Shown here one piece after another: positions 8,796-17,518 of a stretch of 22,463 nucleotides of DNA (the stretch's first letter is position 1; each line of letters begins with the position of its first letter). The notes beneath the pieces are model-generated. The model searched no databases. It was not told the DNA's origin and worked only from the letters and a program-made list of their open reading frames with translations. Origin of the DNA: Fragilariopsis cylindrus CCMP1102 (taxonomy: Eukaryota; Bacillariophyta; Bacillariophyceae; Bacillariales; Bacillariaceae); assembly GCA_900095095.1 (NCBI GenBank), contig FMBT01000658.1:1-22463 (forward strand), written 5' to 3'. The translations under genes and the position numbers were made by a program.

Positions 8796-8919
8796 TAGCT
8801 AGTTTCAAATACGATGATATTATCTTTGGTTAACTTAGGTTAAATTAACTTAGATTATATTATATAATAAAATGGATAGCTTATGTACAATTCTATTGTT
8901 GTTGTTTAAATCTATTGTC
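8796..8919 (-). repeat. 3'-flank inverted repeat, arm of paralog B
   Basis: Reverse-complement partner of 8161-8242. On the minus strand it reads GACAATAGAT, CTAAGTTAACCAAAGATAAT, CGTATTTGAAACTAGCTAG after the stop of the 8930-9430 gene. It is longer than the other arm because of an AT-rich insertion. Read-through of either gene could form double-stranded RNA. Confidence 0.8.
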
Positions 8920-8929
8920 ATCCTTATAA

Positions 8930-9430
8930 TTATCTGAGTTTTCTTCTCCCAACTATTATCTCTTCTACTAGTGTCCAGTGCATAGGTGGTGGTCCACCAG
9001 AATCCATTTCTGACAATTTGTTGTGAAGTTGTTTGAAATTCAGGTCTTCGGTCGGTACATCGGTGAGCGTAGCAGCTCCAGACGAATTATCATCTTCATT
9101 CTTCTTCTCATCAATATATGAACGCATTCCTGACATTTCTTCTTCTTCATTACTTTCTTCTGGTACCTTCAAGAAGCTTGATGATGATTTTTTTCGTAAG
9201 AAATTATTATTTGGACCAGTATCAGTATTATCTTCGGGATTATTATTCAATTGATTTGGTTCTAAACCAAACTCAGCACGACGATGATCGCGAGAAGAAG
9301 AAAAACAAGAAGAGCCATTGCAATCATTATGAATGTAGCTACTTTTTCCTCGGATGGCAGTAACATCGATCATCACCACCACCAATGTCAATGAACACAA
9401 TCTCAATACAGCTATAATAACTTTCACCAT
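8930..9430 (-). CDS. secreted acidic protein, paralog B of an inverted pair (166 aa)
   Basis: ATG at 9430 gives MVKVIIAVLRLCSLTLVVV, a signal peptide or N-terminal anchor. The polar part that follows has C37 and C42, then QLNNNPEDN, NNNFLRKKSSSSF (around 74-86), an acidic run EESNEEEE (91-98), a helix FKQLHNKLSEM (132-142) and a basic tail GRRKLR. Compared with the 112-aa gene at 7807 it shares the start (K-I-IAVL), the QL-N-NP-N block, FLR-KS and the Leu-His helix. It also carries acidic insertions not present in the partner. The identical leader box and matching 3' flank make it a diverged inverted duplicate. No enzymatic domain is seen and the function is unknown. Likely exported or in the secretory path. 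Confidence 0.7.
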   Translation of the reverse strand: MVKVIIAVLRLCSLTLVVVMIDVTAIRGKSSYIHNDCNGSSCFSSSRDHRRAEFGLEPNQLNNNPEDNTDTGPNNNFLRKKSSSSFLKVPEESNEEEEMSGMRSYIDEKKNEDDNSSGAATLTDVPTEDLNFKQLHNKLSEMDSGGPPPMHWTLVEEIIVGRRKLR

Positions 9431-9485
9431 CGTTGTTGTTTTTGTGTACAGTACAAACGAATAATTTTATCCTTCTTTATTAAAA

Positions 9486-9499
9486 ATTGATATCTCGAA
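9486..9499 (-). repeat. TTCGAGATATCAAT leader box, copy 2
   Basis: Reverse complement of 7765-7778, placed 55 bases before the ATG of the minus-strand secreted gene. A TGTACAGTACA word lies between it and the ATG (9445-9455). Confidence 0.75.
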
Positions 9500-9563
9500 T
9501 ATTATAATATAATAGTGGGAAGTAATCGCCAGTATTGTCTTTCTTATTACCACCTCATCACCA

Positions 9564-9629
9564 CGTGTGAAAAGTGGCCTACTGTTTTCTACGGTATCTC
9601 CTCGTGCAAAAAGTGGCCTACTGTTTTCT
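9564..9629. repeat. 39-bp direct repeat, two copies
   Basis: CGTGTGAAAAGTGGCCTACT and the following GTTTTCT at 9564-9590 recur at 9603-9629 with two changes. Located upstream of the minus-strand secreted gene, beyond its leader box, so it could belong to its promoter. Confidence 0.8.
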
Positions 9630-10449
9630 TCAGTCTTGCCTACTACAGGTAATATTTAGCTAGGTAGGGGTGGTTGTGATTGTTGGCGATCAGGGTACGT
9701 AAAACGTGTTCTAAGGAGATAGATAGTGAATTAGGGTGACTTGGGTTTGAATGATACTTCTTGTTTTATTATTAGATAGCAATTTGTGACACACAAGTTA
9801 CGGTTTTTGATTGATGATTACTATAGCTACGAAGAAGAAGACGCTAAATTCGTTTTTTCCTCATCCATTCCAATTTACCTTCGCTGCTCAAGAAGAAGAA
9901 GAACCCACGGAAAAATAAATAATTCCGAATTAGGCTAACTTACTGTATTTTGTTTATAAAAATCGACGTGGAACGTGAGTCTAAAGATGAGAACTCCTTT
10001 TATTTATTGCTTACGTCTGTGGTTCCCATTGCAATTTGAATTGATACTCACGTCTGAAAGGACAACGCGACTACAAAAAAACGTCGAATTGGAACTTGAA
10101 CTGATAGCACGCCACGACTACCGCGACTACTACGACCAAAAACCAAGAAAACGTCGAAGTTGGTAAGCAACGCCGTAGTACGAGCGATATTCATTTCCAT
10201 CTTTTGTATCCAGATGGCGCGGCTGGGGATGATGATTGATTAATTCTTCGATTGATTGATTCATTCGTTGTCGACTCACTCAACTCACTCAATACACGCG
10301 ACAATCACACAATATTAATTCATGACGTACTAGTACGACGCGACTACTGTACTACTTACCATTTAAAATACAAGTAGTAACGCTGTACGAGATCCATTTC
10401 CGTGTCTTCCAGACTTTTGTTCTCTTTCGTCGATTTCAATCACACAATC
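9630..10449. other. gene-free stretch with diverged direct repeats
   Basis: A short frame with ATG at 9987 (59 aa, to 10166) has no domain and is not called. A diverged direct repeat links 10163-10213 (GTAAGCAACGCCGTAGTACG...TCCAG) with 10376-10412 (GTAGTAACGCTGTACGAGAT...TCCAG). The palindrome GTACTAGTAC is at 10326-10335. Joining GTAAG at 10163 to the TCCAG ends as an intron gives an immediate stop, so no spliced gene is proposed. Confidence 0.4.
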
Positions 10450-10671
10450 ATGTCACATCATGACGTAGATGAATGTTCTCCTTGTTCTACGAAGTTCTTC
10501 GAAGATATTTGCAAAGAACAATGCACATCCGTCATCTATTTGCCTATCTACATTACGTGTATCATGAAAACTTGGACAAGCAACATCCGACGATTGATTC
10601 TTCGATGCGATTTAGAATACAATTTGAAAGCAAAGAATAATAACAACAACACCAATACAGTAATATCATAA
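10450..10671 (+). CDS. possible small Cys-containing protein (73 aa)
   Basis: ATG at 10450 opens a 73-codon frame. Cysteines at 9, 12, 21, 25, 37 and 53 include a C-x2-C-x8-C-x3-C cluster in DECSPCSTKFFEDICKEQC. A hydrophobic stretch (VIYLPIYITCIM) follows, then an Asn-rich tail. There is no signal peptide and no known family. The cluster could bind a metal, but the ORF is short and could be chance. Confidence 0.3.
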   Translation: MSHHDVDECSPCSTKFFEDICKEQCTSVIYLPIYITCIMKTWTSNIRRLILRCDLEYNLKAKNNNNNTNTVIS

Positions 10672-10900
10672 TAATATATCATACTGTACAACTCTAGTAG
10701 CTGCTTTTTCTATTGCATACTGCCTGCTTGTCGCTACTGCATGATTATCATCATCAACAATAAAGGTCAACAATAATGGTCAAGCAAGAATAAGAAAAAG
10801 AAGAAACGGAAGAAGAAAGAAGAAAAAGAACAACACTAACTAAAACTGAGGATCGTAACAGTAATTGAAAGTGAAATTGGCATTGACCATTGAAATTAAG

Positions 10901-11545
10901 ATGGAATATATTGTTGGCAATGTACCAAATCCACTACGGAAACAACAACAATTGGACAATAATAAAGATCGAGAAATAGAAAAGATTAAACATCATTATG
11001 ATATTCATATAGTATCATCCGTTGTACCACCACCACCACCACCACCACTAATGAGTAATTCAAGGTCAAGTTCATCATCATTATTAACTACTGATTCAGT
11101 TTATTATCGTTGTAGTAATAATAATAATAAAGATAGTAGGAATTTTGATTGGAATGATAATGATTGTGATGATACTATAACTTGTGCTAGTAATAGTAGT
11201 ACTTTGGCTACTAATGATACTACTAATAATGATGTACCGAATCCTTTAAGAAGGCAGCAGCAACAAGAAGTAGATCAAGCACAAGCACAAGCGTCAACGG
11301 TTATTACTGCTTCTACTACTGCTACTACTTGTACTGCTACTGATTTTGACAACGACACTGCTGCTACTGCTACTGCCACTCGTATAACACAGCAGCCCAA
11401 GTTAGAAAAAACTGTTGAGAATAACGAATACCCGTTATTATTATCGTCGTCGTCATCCTCCTCTACTAAAAAACAACATAATAATAATCATAATAAACGC
11501 CTTATATCTGGAGAACTCAAGAAAGAAAACAAAATTGTGGGATAA
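10901..11545 (+). CDS. low-complexity protein with duplicated VPNPLR-QQQ motif (214 aa)
   Basis: The first ATG is at 10901; an in-frame extension to 10865 begins with TTG and is not used. The protein opens MEYIVGNVPNPLRKQQQ, then has a proline run, Ser-rich and Asn-rich stretches, and a second copy of the motif (DVPNPLRRQQQQE, with VPNPLR at 112-117). The second half is Ala/Thr-rich with a Ser run near the end. No folded domain is visible. The repeated VPNPLR-(K/R)-QQQ element, about 104 residues apart, is the only specific sequence and could be a docking motif. Upstream lies a purine-rich tract (10785-10830). It is likely but not certain to be a real gene. Confidence 0.5.
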   Translation: MEYIVGNVPNPLRKQQQLDNNKDREIEKIKHHYDIHIVSSVVPPPPPPPLMSNSRSSSSSLLTTDSVYYRCSNNNNKDSRNFDWNDNDCDDTITCASNSSTLATNDTTNNDVPNPLRRQQQQEVDQAQAQASTVITASTTATTCTATDFDNDTAATATATRITQQPKLEKTVENNEYPLLLSSSSSSSTKKQHNNNHNKRLISGELKKENKIVG

Positions 11546-12407
11546 AAGTAAAAATGAATACGTGTATTATATTATAATATACCCAATGACACATCCAACA
11601 CCACCACACTATTTACTATCATCATCCTGCTAGTAATACAGCGAGTAAAAAAAAACGACGACGTAGTATATTATAATATATAACTATAGTAGACACACTG
11701 AGAGATGAAATCAGAATAAAGTTCATCACAACATTCTGTACGAATATATACGAGTTCCAGTACTACCGCCACCACCATATCACATCATCCACCTCCTAGC
11801 TTCCTTCCTATCATGCATCAGTTCTACATTTTATGAAGGAAAATCAAAACCCATAATATGTAGCAGTTTCCGCCAACACCACCACCACCACCACCGCATT
11901 GTTATTCCTCCTCCTCAGAAACCATGAGCAGTAAGTAACGGGATCATTATATATCATTATCAACTTTCAACTTCATAATCACCACCGCACCGCCGCATCC
12001 TCCTCCTCCTCGCATAGCATAACATCACCTCAGAAAACATCAATCATCGGGTAAACATCATCATTTAATCATCGGTAGGTTCATTCATCTGTTGTTTTAC
12101 CATCATAAACTATGCATCTGCTGTCACTACTACTGTAATTAAACAGGACGGGAAACGACCAACAAGAGAATATTCCGCCACCTACCGCTTATCACCACCG
12201 ATAAGGACAAGAACAAGAACGTCCCGTAGTAACAGCAACAACAACCTCCCTTTTCAATTAGCAATTTGTCTACTCTCATTATACCAATGTTGATACTATA
12301 GAGACCTGTAATAGGAAAGCATGCACAAAATATACATTGCAGTTTTCTGCAAAGTACTATAGTAAAGTGTAACAAAAAATTTTACTAGATCAAGTTAAAG
12401 GAACATA

Positions 12408-12453
12408 TGTACACACTATCGTATCATATCTGTACACAATATCGTATCATATC
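12408..12453. repeat. 23-bp tandem repeat, two copies
   Basis: TGTACACACTATCGTATCAT plus ATC at 12408-12430 is followed directly by the same unit with one change at 12431-12453. Confidence 0.9.
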
Positions 12454-12492
12454 TATTCCACTACAGTATCGGCAAAGTGCTTCGTATTTTTT

Positions 12493-12518
12493 GTGACACT
12501 GTCTTGCAGCAGTGTCAC
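12493..12518 (-). repeat. 9-bp perfect hairpin in the 3' region of the plastid-protein gene
   Basis: GTGACACTG and CAGTGTCAC enclose an eight-base loop. It lies about 90 bases past the stop codon of the gene ending at 12607, so it is probably in its 3' untranslated region. A role in RNA stability or 3'-end formation is possible but unproven. Confidence 0.7.
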
Positions 12519-12606
12519 TGATTCAACGAAACAACAATAACAATAAATCCAAGAATACCATATACGTTTATACTACCCCCCTACACACATACAAAATCGT
12601 TTTATA

Positions 12607-14721
12607 TTAATTAAGTTTATACCGGCTTCCCGAACCGGTTCGGACAGTTGATCCAGATTTGGCACCCTTTGAAATGGAAGACGTCGTGATTCTTGTGCCA
12701 GTGAAAAAGCTTGGTGAATTGCTAATGAATCCGGTGATAGAACCATCCTTGTTTTGTTTCCATTTCGATAATTCTGGAACGCCACTAATGACCTTCTTTT
12801 TCTTTGGAGCGACTACCTTCTTCTTTTGTTGGCGGGCAGCAGCAGCAGCAGCAGGTTTCAGTGTGGTAGGTGGTAGTTTTGTTATCTTTTTGGTTCCTCC
12901 AAAGGAAAACATTGATTTTGTTGTTACTGCGAGTTTTGGTTTCTTAACAGCAGCCTGTTTCTTATTCTTATTACTAGAAACGATTGATTTATTAGGTATC
13001 TTCTTTTTCTGCACCTTTGCTGCGTTGACTGATGTGGATTTCTTTTTCTTTTTTACAAATACCGTTCCGCTGCCACTACTACTACCAATACTTCTACTAC
13101 TATCGATCTTCTTGGTACCTTCGACCGTGCTGGTGGCAACATTCAGGGCTGCTTTTCCGGTATAGGTCGCTAAATCGACCAAGAGACCCACCAACGATTT
13201 GGGTTCGAGACTCTTCATCATTTCGGTGTATTCTGTTGGAGAAAGATCCGCATATTTATCGAGTTTGATTGGTTTGATTTCCAATTCGATTTCGACACTG
13301 AATTCCTCTCGTAATTTTTCCTCTGCCACAACATCTCCTTTCGCTTCAAATAATAATTTACTTTCTATTGTTTTACGAAATACTCGATCACGGATCTTTT
13401 TCTTGGCAATTACGTTCGCAATCGTTACCTTTTTATAATTCGTTTGAAAATAACCATACCGCAGTTCTTCCATATTATCATAGGACGGATATTCTTCTCC
13501 TTCTTTTTTCTTGCCATTTGTGACAAGCCATTCGGTATAGGCTAACAACGAAGCCGAATCGTATGGAATAGAAACATCAACCTTTCCTCTTGGTAGTTTC
13601 ATTATATCCATATTGATATTCATGTCACCGATTGCCGCGGAAGCAGCCTTGATAGCGGCATCGATTCCTTCTTTTCTTTTATCATTATTATCAATAGCTT
13701 CGGAAACGATCTTCATGGCGGACCCACCGAGCTTTCCGGCCAAATCGGCAGTTGACTTGAGAATTTCTGTTGTTTTCTTCTTGTCAATAGATGCGGATAC
13801 CAACTTGATGGCGTCACCAGTACCTTCGAAGACTTCCTTTGTTTTATTACTTTCAATGGCTGTTGTGGCAGCCTTAATGGCGGGACCACCAATCTTCCCA
13901 ACAATATCAATAGTAGCTTCAAAGAATTTTTTAGAAACATCCCAAACTTCGTCGTATGTTACCTTTCCGGAAATATATTCCCCCCCTTTCTTCTTGTTAT
14001 TGTTATTATCGGCTGCCATTGTTGTTGCTGTTGTTGCTGCTGTTGTAACGTCGGTGGTGGTAGTGGTGGTCACTTTCTCTTTTTTCTTTTCCTTCTCCTT
14101 CACGTTTTCGGCATTATCATTATCCTTCTTTACCGGAAGATTCTTGCTACCCCTTTTCTTCGTCTCCACGTTGTGGTCATCATCGTCATTCTTTCCTTCT
14201 TCCTCCTGTTTCTTCGATTTCACTCCCAAATTCTCTTTCTCCTTCGAATCAGTTTTCTTTTTTTTCTTTGATGTCACAATCTCCTTCTTTGGATTCGTTT
14301 TCTTTTTCTTCTTTATCTCTTCTTTCGGATTCTCTTCCTTCGGATCCTTCGAATCCACAATAATACCATCAGCATCTTCGGCGACACCTTCGACCGCAGC
14401 AGTATTCGCTAGCGGCTTGATTGTCATCGTATCTTCCAAACCATCCTTATTTTTCTCGTCATCGTTGTTGGTCATTCTTTGAGTCATGCCAATTATCAGC
14501 ATGGAAGTACGTGTAATAGTCGACCGAGAAATGACGTCGACGACATAATTATTATTTTTGCGGCGACAATGAGAAGTCAGACTATTCGAATTTGGATGAT
14601 ACGGAGCCACACCAACAAATGCTGATACAGAGTCATAGTTGTCGGTGAATAAGGCGGCCCAATAATAAGCGATCGTCGACCAGATCAAAATACTTCGTTG
14701 CACAGTCAATAAATTCATCAT
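12607..14721 (-). CDS. Lys-rich predicted plastid protein with amphipathic repeats (704 aa)
   Basis: Intact ORF from ATG 14721. Residues 1-34 look like a signal peptide (SILIWSTIAYYWAALF). They end in SVSA with Phe35 next, fitting the ASA-F type cleavage of diatom plastid presequences, and a basic transit-like stretch follows. Residues 85-245 are charged, disordered Lys/Glu/Asn sequence. Residues about 260-366 hold four amphipathic units with the pattern GG/D-x-AxK-xxxxAI (GGPAIKAATTAI, GDAIKLVSASI, GGSAMKIVSEAI, DAAIKAASAAI). A folded part at about 380-535 includes PYDSASLLAYTEWLV and MEELRYGYFQTNYKK. After a second basic linker, the end has VPELSKWKQNKDGSITGFIS and STVRTGSGSRYKL. I remember this W-x-N-DGSI-G...SGS-Y-L ending from diatom plastid-protein sequences but cannot assign a function. 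It may be a structural or membrane-associated plastid protein. Confidence 0.8.
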   Translation of the reverse strand: MMNLLTVQRSILIWSTIAYYWAALFTDNYDSVSAFVGVAPYHPNSNSLTSHCRRKNNNYVVDVISRSTITRTSMLIIGMTQRMTNNDDEKNKDGLEDTMTIKPLANTAAVEGVAEDADGIIVDSKDPKEENPKEEIKKKKKTNPKKEIVTSKKKKKTDSKEKENLGVKSKKQEEEGKNDDDDHNVETKKRGSKNLPVKKDNDNAENVKEKEKKKEKVTTTTTTDVTTAATTATTMAADNNNNKKKGGEYISGKVTYDEVWDVSKKFFEATIDIVGKIGGPAIKAATTAIESNKTKEVFEGTGDAIKLVSASIDKKKTTEILKSTADLAGKLGGSAMKIVSEAIDNNDKRKEGIDAAIKAASAAIGDMNINMDIMKLPRGKVDVSIPYDSASLLAYTEWLVTNGKKKEGEEYPSYDNMEELRYGYFQTNYKKVTIANVIAKKKIRDRVFRKTIESKLLFEAKGDVVAEEKLREEFSVEIELEIKPIKLDKYADLSPTEYTEMMKSLEPKSLVGLLVDLATYTGKAALNVATSTVEGTKKIDSSRSIGSSSGSGTVFVKKKKKSTSVNAAKVQKKKIPNKSIVSSNKNKKQAAVKKPKLAVTTKSMFSFGGTKKITKLPPTTLKPAAAAAARQQKKKVVAPKKKKVISGVPELSKWKQNKDGSITGFISNSPSFFTGTRITTSSISKGAKSGSTVRTGSGSRYKLN

Positions 14722-15609
14722 ACTCGTATTGTTTGACAGACTTAATACTACTTTTAGTAGCTTGTACGATTGTTATCTACACAATACGATAGATCCCTCT
14801 GTTCCTCTAATTGTTCCTCTTGTGAAACAGTACAGGTACAGGCTGCAGTAGTACCGTGGATATTATTTAGATACCAGAGATAGATGCAACAAAATCAGCA
14901 AGGAGGAATGTTAAACAAAGTTGCCTCACAAATTCTCATCAAGAAAAAAGTATCTTTTCATGTCTTTTAGTCAAAACCCAGCTTGAAGCTCGTGGCGCGC
15001 TCGTGCAGTGAATTTAAAAGACTAAATAAGGCTTTCCCGAAACCCAATCATGATAAAATCTTATTCGAATGGCACGCAACGTGCTTGAAAAGGTGGGGGG
15101 AAATCCACTAATTTCAATAATATATATTTAAAACAAACACCTCCTTTTCCTCCTTCCCCCTCCTCTAGTCCTCGTCCTACTATCAACTGGCAATCTACTA
15201 TACGCTAATTAACTAATTTTATTTATACTACAGTACTGTACTCTAATTTGTATCTATTTTAGTTTTACACGATGGTCAAGTAAATAACACATACAATACA
15301 ATCATCGCCTTACGGCTTCCATCATTACTCACTTCATTCGTTCGGTTTGCAGTGTAACAGGTGATCGACGCACAAAGAAGCGACGTTCTGTCAATCCATG
15401 TAATTATTATTTGTATATTATTTAATTTTTTGTTAATCTCTACCTTTAATTATTTGAAATCGTCCCCACACCTACCATTTTACGTAGAAGTCCACCAAAG
15501 TTTTTTTCTTCTTCTTCTTTTCCCATTTTTCCATTATTATTAGTCTTAGTCTCTCCCATTGTTGTTGGTGTTGTCGTCGTCGATTGTTGTTGTTTTGGTT
15601 GTTCTGGGA
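14722..15609. other. gene-free stretch upstream of the plastid-protein gene
   Basis: The start-proximal part (14722-14890) is the probable promoter of the minus-strand 704-aa gene and carries ACAGTAC at 14827-14833. A pyrimidine-rich block (15139-15180) and the palindrome TACAGTACTGTA (15229-15240) follow. A 60-codon frame at 15361-15543 does not start with ATG and has no domain. Confidence 0.5.
15229..15240. promoter_or_regulatory. TACAGTACTGTA palindrome, second perfect copy
   Basis: Identical to 7509-7520, and the match extends to 14 bases (ACTACAGTACTGTA). Its role here is unclear because no gene start lies close by on either strand. Confidence 0.4.
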
Positions 15610-16546
15610 CTACTTGTACAAAGCAGCAGCTGCCGAAGTAGATGTACTGCCACTACCAATACTAATAAATTTACCAACATTTTCTGTTGATGTTGATGTT
15701 GATATCGTTGATTGTCGATGAATAGGATATATATTAGTTATTAATTTTGATAGAGTGATTGGATTTGTGGATAACCACCAAATATTTGTAAACATTTGAT
15801 TTCAGGTTTTGTAGTATTTTGTATTATTTCTTGAATTTTCTGGGTGCAGTGACATTCGCTAATATTGGTATACCCATATTATAATATAAATAATGTGGAT
15901 TAATTTCTAATATAATCCATTTTTCAGTTGTGGGGATGTTTTCCAATAATATTCATTTGCCACAGTAATCATATCATTCTTATGTAGAGATGCTCTTATA
16001 AACTTTCCATCTTTTAGAAATGTTCTGGAAAATATGGTTTATAATTACGTTCTTTTTCTTGTTGTTCATGTTCTTCTTCTGTTCCTGTACTATCTGTACT
16101 ATTATTATTATCTGTACTACCTGTACTAACACTAGTATCTAAACAATCATTCCAATCATTACGACATAAATGATAGATACTTGTATATTCTTTTGGTGGT
16201 GGTTGTAATACTAATAAGGAGGAATCATTGTCGTTGAATGGAAGAGGACAACCTACTACTGTATTAGCTGTATTATTAGCTGATATTGTAGCTGATATTG
16301 TTGTAGCTGATATTGCTGTCGTAATTGTCGTTGTCGGATCTACTACCGCTTCCTCATCGACACCGACACCGCCGTCGGTATCATTAGTAGTACTACTAGT
16401 AGTACCACCGCAATCATTATCGTCGTCGTGGTTGTCAGTTTTAGTTTCAGTAGTCTCAACGTTATCAGGCTGCTGCTGTTGCTTGCTGCTGCCTCCCCAA
16501 ATTGTTGTTGCATTTCTTCATAGGATAATCCGACATGCCAACCCAT
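15610..16546 (-). pseudogene. DUF952-like gene interrupted by five frame changes
   Basis: A protein-like path runs from ATG 16546 to a stop at 15610 but changes frame five times. The pieces are: MGWHVGLSYEEMQQQFGEAA; a Thr/Asn/Asp-rich segment leading to YTSIYHLCRNDWNDC and NYKPYFPEHF (stop at 16014); FLKDGKFIRASLHKNDMITV then ANEYY (stop at 15907); KWIILEINPHYLYYNMGIPI then LANVTAPR (stop at 15824); KCLQIFGGYPQ (stop at 15741); and LITNIYPIHR...GKFISIG to 15610. The order matches the DUF952 family (PF06108): IYH-x-W, Y-P-x-(E/D)G-FI, VAN-Y, LEI-P, H/Q-I-(Y/F)-G. Every change goes to the -1 frame, as if one base were missing, and most lie by short homopolymers. Either a decayed gene or local base-calling loss. 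A Thr/Asn-rich insertion between start and domain is unusual. Confidence 0.7.
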
Positions 16547-17518
16547 AGTAATAATATACTATTTGATGCTACAGTATTGCAATTTCAATTGTACTATTCT
16601 TTGAATATTATTATTATTTCTATCTTTTAAACTGAGAATACTGTTGCGGAGATTAAATAGATGAAAAAATGTATTGTTTTGAAGATGACGACGATGATGA
16701 CGATGATGATTGATGATGATGATGACAAATGCGAACAATAATAATACAGTAAGTACGTCTTATAATTATTCTTGTTTTGCTTTATTACTTCAAGTACTGT
16801 ACAGCATTGTTTTATTGTTCGCTTTCTTCGTTACAACCAACGTTAGTGTTATTTTGTAATTTGTTATTTTGTGTGACTGCTTGGCGAGGTAAAAGAAAAG
16901 AAAGCGAAGCAAGATGCAAGGTGATGCATGATTTGATGATGGCATGGCGGAGCGATGATTAACCTTTCTGCATCTTGTAAAACAAAAATATATGATTTGT
17001 GGGACTGACAGCATGGCATGACATTGTATGACTCACTCAAAATGACTGCCGTAAGTACCTTAAGTAATTTAAAACCTTACGTGACGCGAGTGATACAACA
17101 TGCATACTTTTACAAATCAAATCAAATGTTTGAAACGTGCGTCGTGATTTCTTCAAACATCATTGATTCATTCCACAATTTTCTTTTTCTCCTTGTTTTC
17201 TCAAACAGCCCAAACACAACACAGCCCAACAAGACACGAAACATAACACGACACAAACACTTCCGTGTATTACTGTATATTATAGCACTAAAAAGATCAA
17301 TGTCAGACGAGTAGTTCTTTTTTTTTCAAGTTACATTTGTTTCTACCTAGTAGGTCTATAATATAATAACGGAAGTGTCTTTTACTTTACTTAATTTAAC
17401 TAAAATCTTTTATAACTATTTATTTCTAAATTCTTCATTTCCCGTTTTGATTTATATTATACTTCTCCTACTTCTATTATAATTCTTAAAAGTGGTGAAC
17501 TTAACTACTTATCAATAA
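16547..17518. other. gene-free stretch
   Basis: Contains a GATGAC/GATGAT repeat (about 16684-16727) and several TACAGTA/TACTGTA words (16570, 16745, 16795, 17271). The word next to the DUF952-like start is 24 bases upstream of its ATG. Frames at 16777-16962 and 17018-17314 show no domain or coding bias and are not called. Confidence 0.5.

Larger units (their letters stand above)
11546..12606. other. gene-free stretch, simple repeats
   Basis: No supported ORF. It has CCA/CCT-rich blocks (11765-12015), TATATTATAATATA-like words near 11567 and 11668, a 23-bp tandem repeat at 12408-12453 and a hairpin at 12493-12518. The right end is the 3' untranslated region of the minus-strand plastid-protein gene. 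Confidence 0.6.

Noticed and set aside
9975..10412. Possible two-exon gene joining the 9987 ATG frame to downstream sequence across a GTAAG...CAG intron
   Set aside because: Both tested acceptors (10213 and 10412) create an immediate TGA at the junction.
13613..14482. 289-codon plus-strand frame, Phe/Ser-rich
   Set aside because: Antisense to the Lys/Glu-rich part of the 704-aa minus-strand gene; Lys codons read backwards give Phe and Leu.
16014..16546. Introns as the explanation for frame changes in the DUF952-like gene
   Set aside because: Domain sequence is continuous across each change, leaving no room for an intron with GT...AG ends.
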